DNA from: Diplosphaera chodatii | Taxonomy: Eukaryota > Chlorophyta > Trebouxiophyceae > Prasiolales > Stichococcaceae | Assembly (NCBI GenBank): GCA_032358165.1 | Contig: JAALGY010000036.1 | Coordinates: forward strand, 620,001-684,000 | DNA length: 64,000 bases | Direction: 5' to 3' | Shown: positions 21,245 to 31,542 of the stretch, in pieces | Numbering within the stretch: position 1 is the first letter of the stretch | Layout of the letters: each line of letters starts with the position of its first letter | Program-made: the position numbers and the translations under genes | Notes under the pieces: model-generated | What the model was told of the DNA's origin: nothing | Seen by the model: only the letters and a program-made list of their open reading frames with translations | The model's database searches: none

Positions 21245-23198
21245 TTAGCTCACCGCTCCTCCGAAGGTCACATTGCGACCTTGAAGTTGTAACGTGTGCG
21301 ATGCGCCAACCAGGGCGTTGTATTCCATGGGCAGCGTCCAGCGGCTGAACTTGAAGTACCTACATACCAGACTATCATACTATGTGAGCACCAGCAGGAT
21401 TGAGATCCGGTTGCCAGCCCTGCGCACAACATGGAGCTCCTCTGTCCTGTCGAGCTGGACAGCTGTATGTTGTCTGGCCTGTGGCAGGGTACTCACCAGT
21501 CCAGGAATGTCTGCTCTGCATCATGGTAGCGGTACTGCAAACTATAGTTTTCCTGCAGCAGGTAACTTATTGCAGGTCATACTCCAAGCCCGGCAGCAAA
21601 CATTACATTGCTCTTGTGAATTCAAGCCCATACCAATACAAGCTGCCAGTGCTGGCACATCTGCTCACCTGGGCAAGGCGCATCATGTGCTCGGCGACGC
21701 CAGCGCAGGGCCGGAAGAACAGCACGCCGGCCTGCGCGATGCCCATGGGGCTGAACCTGCATTCGGCAGAGGTGGCCACTTGCGCCGGGTGGACCACGAC
21801 GCGCAAGCAGACGTCAGCAAGGGTGCAGGGTGTCGTGTCTGGCGTGCCAACTGCAGAGCAGGGCATCGGCAGGCTCACTTCGGGAGGGCGCGCAGTTTGT
21901 CCGTGTCCAGCACTGTGGCGAAGTCTGTAGGCAGGTCAAACACCCAGGAGATGTCCGAGTCCTGCGCACAGCAGGTCAGCTGTGAGCTGCCTGGATGCAC
22001 GGCACGGATGTGTGGTACAGCTCTATACCTGACAGCGCCTAATCGATGTGGACATGACATGCAGCCGATTCATGTGGTCTCTCCAAAGCTGCAGCCGTGG
22101 TGCGCACCACCATCATGTCGCCATCCAGCATCAGCAGGCCGTCATAGTCCGTCATCTCCCAGCCCCGCAGCTTCAACCAGTTGCCTGAGAACCTGCAACA
22201 AGCGTCCTTATGATTGGTACTATTGCGTTGCCGATGGTCACCTGATGACGCAGCACCATCACAGCCGTGGTGATGGGGCAGTGGCACCTCTGCGTGTGCA
22301 CCGGATTGGCACCTGGGCAGGTTGAAGTTGGGGATCGAAAAGTCTGGCACCACATGCAGCTGCCCGAACTGTCGCACTGCCTCCAGGGTTTCCGGCTGCA
22401 GGTCGCCCTCCGCTGTGAGCACTATCAGTTGCAAGCCGGGATTGCTTCGCCGCAGCGAGCATGCGAGCGCCTGCAAAGAGGCCGTAGGTTATCATGCTTT
22501 GCTGACACTCAGCTGCGCTCATAGTTACTGCTATGTTTGCAATCAGCCTTGTGGGAGTTACAAGGTTACGTTGTACCTGTATGAGGCCGAGGTACTGGTC
22601 TGTGCGCAGCAGCGTTATAAACGCGTAGCGCCCAGCTGCGCTCCTCGGCGGCAGGCATGCCATGCCGTGGCAGCATCGGGGGGATGGATCGGTCGCCTCG
22701 GACCTGCCGCGATAGTAGGGCGTGAAGTACAGGTGCAGGCTGTAGCTGACCCTGCCAGAGTACCAGGCTAGACCCCTGCTGGGCGCCACCCAAGACGCCC
22801 AGGAGACTGTCACCGCAGCCAGCAGCGCAAAGCCAAGCAGGATCAGCCGCCGGTGCCTGCATCCGGTACACCATCACTCGAGCTGTGATCACAGGTCGGT
22901 TCACAGCGTGGGATCTGCAACTGCACCACCTCGACAGAGTGCAGGCTGCCTATATACATCCTGTGTGCAGGCCGCTGTACGTAGTGCAGCTGTGCACAAT
23001 TGCCTTGCTCCTGCGCCAGCCAGAACCGCACCGTTCATAGAAGCTGCAGCGATGCTCGGGAGGCGGCGTGCAAGGCTCGTGCTGCGGCAGCAGGGTGCCG
23101 TTGCTGTTGCTCCTTTTGGAGCATAGCCCAGTGACCCCAGTGGCGAAACTGCTGATCAGATCTCCCTCGGCGGGCTCATAGCATGGCCGGACTTTCAT
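21245..23198 (-). CDS. Golgi-type glycosyltransferase, family GT8
   Basis: Exon 1 (23032-23198) starts MKVRPCYEPAEGD. Exon 2 (22577-22856) joins in phase and begins with a single membrane anchor, RRLILLGFALLAAVTVSWAS, after a short cytosolic tail: type II Golgi topology. The lumenal domain follows: YAFITLLRTDQYLGLIQ, ALACSLRRSNPGLQLIVLTA (exon 22313-22470), FSGNWLKLRGWEMTDYDGLL, then LMLDGDMMV, where DGD is the DxD that binds Mn2+ and the nucleotide sugar. Next come WVFDLPTDFATVLD, PMGIAQAGVLFFRP, YHDAEQTFLDW, and a last exon with KFSRWTLPMEYNALVGASH. It belongs to the glycogenin-like GT8 group of retaining transferases. The sugar and acceptor are unknown; cell-wall or glycoprotein synthesis is inferred. 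The true 3' end is uncertain because GTGAGC overlaps the proposed stop. Confidence 0.78.
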
Positions 23199-23830
23199 TT
23201 TGAGACGCTGCTGCGGCTGTCACGCTGAGACGACCCGGGGAATTTTCAGCGCAGCATCTGGGGAGGCGGTCCCTCAGACAGCTACGGAAGCTGCGTCAAC
23301 GCGGCGGTGCCTCAGCACAGTTGCAATCGCGACAACTACCACTTTCAGACTTGCCGAGGAGCGGTGGCGGCCAGTGCGCTCAGCAATTTGCTGTGTTTTT
23401 GGCTTCCAGATCAGGAGCCGGTGCTCACAGATTGTAGGCTGAGGCTGTGACTGGCCACATCGACATCAGAAGAGCTCACGGCTGCAAGTCGAATGTTGAT
23501 TCGGCTGGTGTGACAGCACTACTTTGTGGCGTTGGTGTGGCAGCTTCAGAAAGTGAGCAAGGGAACAGACGTGGATTACCGAGGGAATGTACGACACGGT
23601 TCGGCGTTAGGTCCCATGGATGCACAGAAGGCTCACGACATGGTGCCCTGCAGCTTCAACAGCAAAGTCGAACTGCCATACTGCTGATGTCAGGCAACTG
23701 AGCTGGCAACGGCATGTCCTCCAATGTGCATGGCCCGCAGATCAGGCGCCCCCTCCCTGCAGCCTCTGCGATGAGGAAACAGTTGCCGTCGTCAGCCTGA
23801 CGCCATCGGGCAATTCGACCAGCTTGGTGC
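23199..23830. other. Intergenic, GT8 5' side to CstF64 3' end
   Basis: Promoter side of the GT8 gene and 3' untranslated region of CstF64. Several short plus frames exist, but none has splice context or a recognisable domain. Confidence 0.4.
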
Positions 23831-25926
23831 TCAGGTTTCATCGCGAGATCTCACGGCGTGAAAGCGTACCATCTGCGCCTGCAACGCGATGACCTGCGCC
23901 TTCTGTTGCTCCGGCAGCAGCTCGATTTGCTCAGGCGTCAGGTTCATGATTTGCGCCAGCAATGCTGCAGCACAAGGCACAGGGTAAATTGCTGTCCTCA
24001 CGAGACAGATGCTGACGCAGGCGACAGACAGCACACCATGCCGAATGCAGGCGTATACCACTCAGCAGGACCACCGCCACCAGCAGCAGCACACAGCCTG
24101 ACGGGTGTGTGGCTGATGAAGGCACGCACCCTTCTGCTGCTCGGGGTCGATGGGCGGGTGCCCCGGCGCAGCGGCCGGGCCCAGCGGAGCCTGCTGCTCG
24201 GGCTGCTGCGGCGCTGATGCCAGTGGTGCCGGCGAGTAGGGCGCCTGGTGTGGCATCTGCGGGTTCGTCCCCACCGCTGCCGCTGCCCCCGGCTGCTGAT
24301 GCCTCGGGTCGACGCCGTAGCCCTGCTGCTGTCCGCCGCCATCCGCGCCCTGCTGCCCATAGCCGCCAGGAGCATCGTACCCCTGAGGGGGCACATAGTC
24401 TGGGGCGCTGCTGTCATACTGAGGAGGGTTGCTGCCGTAGCCGTCCCCGCCGCCGTACGCATAGTCCGTCTGCATCGGCGCCGAGCCGTAGGCCTGCTGT
24501 GTGCTGTGCTCGGCATAGGGCGGCGCATCGTACTGCTGATAGCCCGGCTGCTCGCTTTCGTATGGCGGGTCGTACTGTGGCTGCTGCGGCGGGCCGCCGT
24601 TCATCTGCGCTGCCTCGGCTGCAGACGCCGGCATGGGCACCATGCCCAGCATCACCTGAGCCTGCACATCGGTGTTGATTTCCCTCAACGTCCCATGCTG
24701 ACCACAGCCGGCAATGCAGGGGCACTCGAGCCATGCATTGGCAGGCCCTTCCTGCTGTGCGGTGACGCATCTACCATTCCGTCATGATGTACAAGTACAC
24801 GGGGGCTGATGCGCCTCAGTTGCGCTGTACTTGGCACCGATGCAACCCACCTGAAACAGGGCCTTGGCGAGCTGCGGGCTGGTGACCAGGATCTGGCGCG
24901 CCTGCGCCGGGTTCTGCTGGATCAGGCCCTTCATCTGCGCGAGGATCTCGTACAGCTGCGCCTTGGACATGTTTGCCAGCGTGGTGGTGATGCCGTCCGG
25001 CGGCCCTGGAGCAGGCGGCGGCCCTCCATCCACCAATGACACGACCGTGCCGGCGGCGCGCTGCGCTGTGTCCATGCCGATCGTCTGCAGCGTACGGACG
25101 GCATGTGTCACAATGCGCAGCCATCTGTAATCGCCATCTGGCGCACGTTGTCTGCACCACGATGATGCTGATGTGCAGGTCATGTGATGTGCTGGAGGCA
25201 ACACATTCCTTGCAGGAAGAAGCTGCTGAGAAGCGCACCCCCTGGTGGCGTGGCGGACCCCGTGGCCCTCTCGCACCGTCACCTGCACAGCAGTGCAGCC
25301 CTTGCGCCGGCTTGCATTGACAACGCCAGTTGTCGACAGTCCTGAAACTGTGACCCACAGCTCGGCCTCAACATGGACCCACCTCGCTCCTTGTCCTCTG
25401 CAAAGTCCACATGGATCTTGCGACCATTGATCTCATGACCGTTTAGGTTTCGCTGCGCGCTGGCTGCCGTCGGAATGTCAAAGTACTCACAGAAGCCAAA
25501 CCCTTTGGGCCTGCCGGTCTCCCTGTCAGTGACAACCCTACAGAGGGCAAGCCATACAGGCACATCAGTGCTGGCTATCATGAACCTTGCCGATCTAGGC
25601 TACCAATGTCGAGACACGTCGACACCCCCGCTTTGCTGATGATGCTTCACAAAGACAGAGTGGTGCAAGCCGCTTAGTTGCGGCAAGCACCTGAACGTCT
25701 TTATTGGGCCGACCTCGGCAAACAGCTCTCGCAGCTGCGGCTCAGCTATGTCCCATGGCAGGTTGCCAACTGCATACAACAGGCACAGGTCTCAGCCTTA
25801 CATGCAGGATGCTTTACGATGCAGGTTACGCGGCAGCATGCACCAGCTCAACACATGTCATCAAGACGCACTGAAGCATGTGCGGGTTGGAGGCTTCGGC
25901 CGATCTTTGCGGCCTCTGTCAGCCAT
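23831..25926 (-). CDS. CSTF2: Cleavage stimulation factor subunit 2 (CstF64)
   Basis: Starts [15 protein letters not shown] at the ATG at 25926. Exons 25872-25926, 25691-25769 and 25383-25538 join in phase to build one N-terminal RRM: RNP2 is CFIGNL and RNP1 is [10 protein letters not shown], followed by ALNG-like [19 protein letters not shown]. The hinge domain that binds CstF77 follows ([36 protein letters not shown]). Then comes a long Tyr/Gln/Gly/Pro-rich linker (about 24130-24690). The C-terminal helical domain is [16 protein letters not shown]. The protein binds the GU- or U-rich element downstream of the poly(A) site in pre-mRNA and works in the nucleus. Domain order is complete for the family. 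A further 3' exon is possible because the stop is preceded by a potential donor. Confidence 0.92.
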
Positions 25927-26413
25927 TGCGATCGGAGTTTGACTTTACGACTGAACTGCACCGAGGTCACCAGATGGTGAGCTACTGTCAGGTGACAACC
26001 GGAGAGTGCAGCAAAGATCAGAGAGTGCGGTGAGTCTTGCAACAGGCCCCCTAGTCTGCTGAATACTACACAGTGATATGCACTGTTGCAAGTGCGTGCG
26101 GCCCAGCCGGCCCTCGATTGAGCAAGTTTACAAAGCTTGTGTCGCTCATGCTAACAGACTTAGGCGCATGCCTACCACTCTAGCTGGAAGCTGCATCCGG
26201 ACTCTGCTCTCGGAGTCCCAAACATGGCAATCCGCACCTCGACAGCCTCAGAGAAATTGAGCACAGTTATTGCGCCAATATATCAGGTAGCATCCGCTGT
26301 CACTTATAACCAGTCCGAGGGTGGTCAAGGCTGCTCAAGCTGTTGCTATCCCAGCGGTTGCAGGACACCAGGTACAGACTCTGCCAGCGCAGTGGTAAGG
26401 CTAAAGCCTCAAC
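25927..26413. other. Divergent intergenic region
   Basis: Lies between the CstF64 (-) and BSD-protein (+) starts, so it should carry both promoters. No clear TATA box or coding exon. Confidence 0.45.
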
Positions 26414-29007
26414 ATGTCAGGGTGGGACTACTGGAGAGGTACCTTTGAAGCAGCTCAGGCCCAGGCCCAGGTCGCAGCGTCTCAGGCCTCCAAGTTTGCT
26501 GAGGTGGTCTCTGCGCAGGTGCGGGCACATGTGCAGCTGTTCCCACCCGTCCCTGCGCTTGCGCCAACAACATAAGCTTACCAGCTGTGGCGCGTTCCAA
26601 GCTCGTATCATCGCTGCAGCGGCCAACGTCCATGATGCTTACACCTATGCCTGCTGTGCGACAACCCCACAACGCCGGATCCACTGCGCACTGCCTCCTC
26701 CCCTATGGATCCATCAACCCACGCGCCAGCTCCTGGCGGCGGCAGGTGTCGGAGCAGTCGCGGGTGATCGCGGCGCAGGCGGCGCAGCGCGCCAATGAGT
26801 TGTCCAGGGCCGCGGCGGAGAGCACCAGCGGCGCCCGGGCGCAGCTGGCGGGCATGCACCTGCCGGAGGCGCTTGCCAGCCTGAAGCTGCCGGCGGGCGA
26901 GGGCGACCAGGAGCAGCCCGCGGCGGAGCAGCTGGAGCAGCATGCCATCACGCCGGAGTTCTGCACATTCGTCCGCGGCCTGACCTACCCCACCTTCAGG
27001 TGTGTTCAGCGCTGCGTGAGCTTGTGGTTTGACACACTGGCATTGTTTGCTGTTGGCAGGCGTCCTGCGCAGATGGCGCTGTCCAAACGCTGGTGCGAGT
27101 GGCCACTGCTTGGTCATGTTTGCAGGGACTTTCCGCAAGAGGAGCTGGACAGGCTGGTTGCAGCCCAGCAGGAGAGCAACGGTCAAGCGGACGGTGCCAA
27201 TGGCAGCAGTGAGGGCAATGTGCCGCTCAATCCCTGGCAGGTCGGTACAAAGCACTGGCGCATTGCAGATGCTGGTGGTCAGCAGGAAAGGCTGTTTGAC
27301 ACACTTGCAGGTAGGCTCATCAGGTGACGATGCTGGGTACCTGTTTGCAGGCAAGGCACGCAATGCTGGTGTGCCTGGCGGTGAAGGAGATGAACGAGCT
27401 GCGCTTCGTGCTGGTGCCCAAGTTTCTGAGCGACGAGCAATTTTGGGCGATATACTTTGCACTCACACGCGGCCGGCTGCCACCTGAGGCATTTGACACA
27501 TCGCTGCAGCAACATGAGGATTCGCCACCTTCAGAGCAGCCCAAGGTGAGCAGCTGATTTTACCATTTGTGGCCTCGCAGTAGCATGGACTGGGCCCCAA
27601 GTCCTCGGATGTGATGTTCAGGAACCGCTCAACATGTTGACTATTCGTTCAGCACCGTACAAACTGTGTCTAATGGTTGGTGCTGCCATAGGACCAGCCG
27701 AAGCAGCCGCTTTTCGGTGGCTCCGATATCATCAAGCCGGCGGCGGAGGCGGCGCCCCAGGGGGAGCAGGGGGATGAGGATGCCAAGGACCGCCCCTGGC
27801 TGCGCAACCTGGTGTGCGGCTTCGACATGGAGATCCCCGCTGAGCGGCTGCAGCAGGATACAGTGGGTGAGCCCGGATGGGGGTTGATGGGCACTGTTCC
27901 CTTTTGCCATGATGGGCAAGCAGGCGCTGCGTCTTGCATGTTTTGCTGCACAGACCACCAGAGCATGTGCAGCAGGGTGTACAGCCTGTTGTCCGGTCAA
28001 GGCTATGGTTGCCGACACAGCAGGCGCTGACATCATGGCATGTTTTCTGCTGCAGTCTTGGGCGCGCTGCAGAACCAGTTCCACCGGCTGCAGGAGAGCG
28101 CACGCGGCATCAGCATCCCAGAGAACCTGAAGCACAACATCTCTGCCAATCTGGGCAACGTGCGCAGCTTTGTGGGCGACTTCGTGCCCGCCGCCCGGGA
28201 TGCGGATGCAGCCGACCAGCCACTAGATGTCGCAGGCGTCACATCAAGCGCATCTGCGCCACATGCTGGTGCAGCATCCCCGGCACAGGAGGCAGTTGCC
28301 AGCGGTCGCGGCGCCAATGGCAGCAAAAGCGCGGCGAGCGCAGCTGTCGACCAGCCCACAGACAGCGCAGCCGTGCCGACCCGTGCAGGTCATGAGGACG
28401 CTTCTCTACAGCACTCTGATGCAGATGGGCCTGTTGAGCTGGACGCCGATCCAGACCTGGAAGCCTATCTCAAGGTGCTGAGACGGCTGCAAGTGCATGC
28501 TCTTTACTTTCAGATCTGCCATGCATGAGATGATTCTGCACTACGGCCAGTGCTGGCAAGGCCTGAATTGAACTGCAGTTTGGTGGTGTCGCCTGCAGGA
28601 GATGGCGGGCAGCGAACACGGTGATGCGGGCAGCGGTGATGAGGACGCAGGGTCGGCTGCCAGCCTGGAGGACGGCGACTTCGACAAGTACCTCGCAGAA
28701 CTCAGCAACAACAGCAGCGGTGGGGATGCTGGCAGCGGTGGAGGCAGTGACGCTGGTAAGGCCTGCACACTGGGGATATGCAGTATGCCTGTGCTATGCG
28801 CTATGCGCTGATAGCAGTCGCGCGTATGGGGAGCTTGTGATGCGTCAAGGCGCCTGCTGTGGACACGCAGGAAGCGGAGAGGAGGTAGACCTGGATCTAG
28901 ACGAGTATATGCAAATAGCAGCATCTGGTGATGAGGAAGACGATGACGACTTGGCGGCTGAGTCAGGTGCCGATGAGGGTACTGGCGGCAATGGTGCCGT
29001 GGCGTGA
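26414..29007 (+). CDS. BSD-domain protein
   Basis: Eight exons join in phase: 26414-26518, 26746-26999, 27126-27240, 27351-27545, 27692-27866, 28056-28474, 28599-28755 and 28871-29007. The product is 518 residues. The N terminus (MSGWDYWRGTFEAAQAQAQ) is an amphipathic helical region of the kind seen in plant BSD proteins of the BAP/SYAP1 type. The split BSD domain reads ITPEFCTFVRGLTYPTFRDF, NPWQARHAMLVCLAVKEM, LRFVLVPKFLSDEQFWAIYF, with the diagnostic FW near its end. After that come DRPWLRNLV and a disordered acidic tail with repeated acidic clusters (LDADPDLEAYL, GDFDKYLAEL, EVDLDLDEYMQI). Plant relatives are implicated in membrane traffic or signalling; the molecular role is not settled. 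Confidence 0.85.
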
Positions 29008-29410
29008 AAGAGTCAGGCAGTGCTGGATGCCCTTGTCCGCAACCCTGGCGGAACCTTGTACATTATCGAACCAGAACTGGTGTTCAGGCGAACTTGCCAC
29101 AGGAAAGCATTGCAAGGACTTACAGGGGCCAGGGCACCGGGGTTGTACAAGTAGAGTCAATTGATTATCAGGGTGTACATAATGTGATCATCAGTCTATC
29201 AAACAATGAGAAGCATTACGAGCTCATGGTTGAACCAAATACTTCTGCAAGAGTCGAGCTCGCTGCTCACACACGCATCTAGCTGCACTCATCTTGCCTA
29301 AGCCTGCCGGCTTCTGGGAGATGCTGAGTAAGCTGGCTCAGACCCAGGGTAGGCTGCTGTACTGTGAGCATGCAGCTTGACAGCAGCATGCATGCCTGCA
29401 GACTGTGCCG
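29008..29410. other. Convergent intergenic region
   Basis: 3' ends of the BSD gene (+) and mitochondrial carrier (-) face each other. No feature recognised. Confidence 0.4.
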
Positions 29411-30978
29411 TTAGCCCAGCTTTGCAGCTGCGGCGTGCCGGGCCTCCAGGGTGTCGATCGACTTGTCGCGCACGTAGTTCAGGATGAACGCTGCGCCGAC
29501 CGTACGCGCTGCACGGGGCGTGAAGCCTGACCACAGCGCCAAGGTGCCACCCCCCTGCTGGATGATGTACCTGTGCAGACACGGCAGATGCTCGCATGCA
29601 GATGTGCCGGTTTTGCCAACCTTGCTAATAGCTAGAGGATGCATACATCACATGCTGCTGCTGATGCCAAGCATTGTCAGAGAAGCACCTGGTTGTCGAC
29701 CGCGCAGTTGCATACTGCATGCCCTCCTTGCTGGGGTCCAGGAACGCCTGCGAGCAGGGCAAGCTGCATGTCACAACATGCGAGCGGAACAGAGCGCCAG
29801 CCGCACTGTGACGCCATGCCATGCCGTGCTCTGCAGGCGCCCACATGCCGTGCGCAAGCGGCCGCTGCATCGGCACCTGCATGCGGGTTTTGATGGTGTC
29901 CGGCGGCTGCGAGGCGATGGCTGCCAGCAGGCCGCCGGACACGGCGGCGGTCATGGTGGCGGTGCCCTCGGACCACTGCCGCTGCAGCAGGACGTCGCGC
30001 AGCACCGGGACCACGCCCAGGTAGCCGCACGTGTAGAGCGACTCGCGCGCTATCGTGGGCGTCTGCAGCGGCACACATGCAGAGGCTCGCTGTGTGGCAG
30101 CTGGCAAACGGGCCTGGTGGACGCCGGCGTGTAGTGGATGCATGAGCAGGGTTAGGAGCGGCGCGAACGCAGGGCACCGTGCAGCCATGTGTGCCACCCG
30201 GATCATGTTCAGTGAAGCAGTGCGTTGAAGCCGTGGGACCAGCCCCGACAGTGCGCCAGGAGCGGGGTTGGAGAGCTGCTCACAAAGCCGCGGTATAGGC
30301 CGTGCAGGCCGTAGGTGGACACCACGCGGCGGGCCGCGCCGGCGAGGGAGTCGCCGGTGCGCTGCTGCTGGATCATGATCAGCTCCGCGGGGGTGCTGAC
30401 CAGCGCTGAGGTGGCGCCCGCCGCCGCTGCCACTGCCACGCTGTCGAGCTGCCCCAGCTCGCCCCCTGCCCATGCAGGTTGCAGGCTTTAGACGCCAATG
30501 GTCACTGTTGCTGCAGAACATAGTAATGTCCCTGAAGAAGTGGACTGTGCACCCTACCAATGAGCTTTGCGACGTCATCAGCCTACCCTTCAGTTTCTTA
30601 GCAATGTCTTCATATAGCCGGTTGGCGCCAAACTGCACCGCTGTGATGGGTGCCATGCTGGTGGCATTGATCTGCGGCGGAGTGAGCACCCGATGAGCAC
30701 TCACAGGCATCTCAAGTCCATGCATCGCAGCATGGATTCAAGGGATTTAGTCCATGTTGCCGTATGCAATGATCATATTGCGATCTCAGTGTGGCGCAGT
30801 GATGTCCCACCGTCAGGCCTCTGTACAGCACTGCTGGGTTGCGCGGCACCGATCGTCCCTCCTGCAGCGCATTCTTCACCCCGACCGTCGGCTGCATGAC
30901 ACACACCTCCACAAAGCCCGCCAGTGCGCCGATGCCCGTGTGCTCCCATGGGGACAGCGACTCGCCCTTGCTGGGCAT
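29411..30978 (-). CDS. Mitochondrial carrier family (SLC25) transporter
   Basis: Starts MPSKGESLSPWEHTGIGAL at the ATG at 30978. Exons 30811-30978 and 30587-30671 are followed by exons near 30270-30467, 29880-30060, 29710-29760 and 29411-29573. Three carrier repeats are seen. Repeat 1 is GALAGFVEVCVMQPTVGVK then VLYRGL. Its second helix region is SMAPITAVQFGANRLYED. Repeat 2 is GATSALVSTPAELIMIQQQ then YGLHGLYRG. Repeat 3 is GGLLAAIASQPPDTIKTRMQ then ALWSGFTPRAARTV. Only repeat 3 keeps the full PxDxxKxR signature. It should exchange a metabolite across the mitochondrial inner membrane; the substrate cannot be told. Confidence 0.85.
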
Positions 30979-31542
30979 GTCGGCCGCGGAGGGTGCAGCA
31001 CGACCTCAACGTTGTGCTTTGTTGATGCTGCTGGCTTGCTCAAGCTGCCTGCATCGATTGACCTATAACACCGCCAGATCACCCGTTGCACTGCAGATCG
31101 CAGGGAGGGCAAACAACAGTTTTCGGCGACAGGCGACGCTCAAACAATCTGCTGCAACTCACACCGACGGATTGGTGCGCCACGATGAAGGTAACAGAAC
31201 GGTTTGTGAGGCTCAAGGAAAGTCGTACTATGAAATCCTTGGTTTGAAAGGGGCACCAAAGGGGACCAGATTTTCTCCTAGCCAAGCAGTTGGGTGCCCG
31301 ATTCAAGGGCTGGGATCTCGCGGCCATGAGGCTTCGCACGTGTGCACAGGCATTGCGGGCTACTCACGTCCATGCAGGCGATCGAGGGCCACTTGGTAGG
31401 TTCTTGACGGCGGGTGGCGTGGCGAGGGCGGTAGCATGTAGCTGATGCGGGTTGAGCTGCAACGAATAGTTTCCGGTGTCACCGTCAAAACCGCCTTCAC
31501 GTCAGGTGCAGCGGGCCGGCAGCAGCCGCTGGCGGGCGGGGC
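30979..31542. other. Divergent intergenic region
   Basis: Shared upstream region of the carrier (-) and the unknown 31543 gene (+). A plus frame at about 31210 reads SYYEILGL, like the start of a J domain, but nothing after it fits. Confidence 0.4.

Noticed and set aside
31204..31260. J-domain-like string SYYEILGL on the plus strand
   Set aside because: Only eight residues fit; there is no HPD motif and no splice context, so it is taken as chance in a divergent promoter region.
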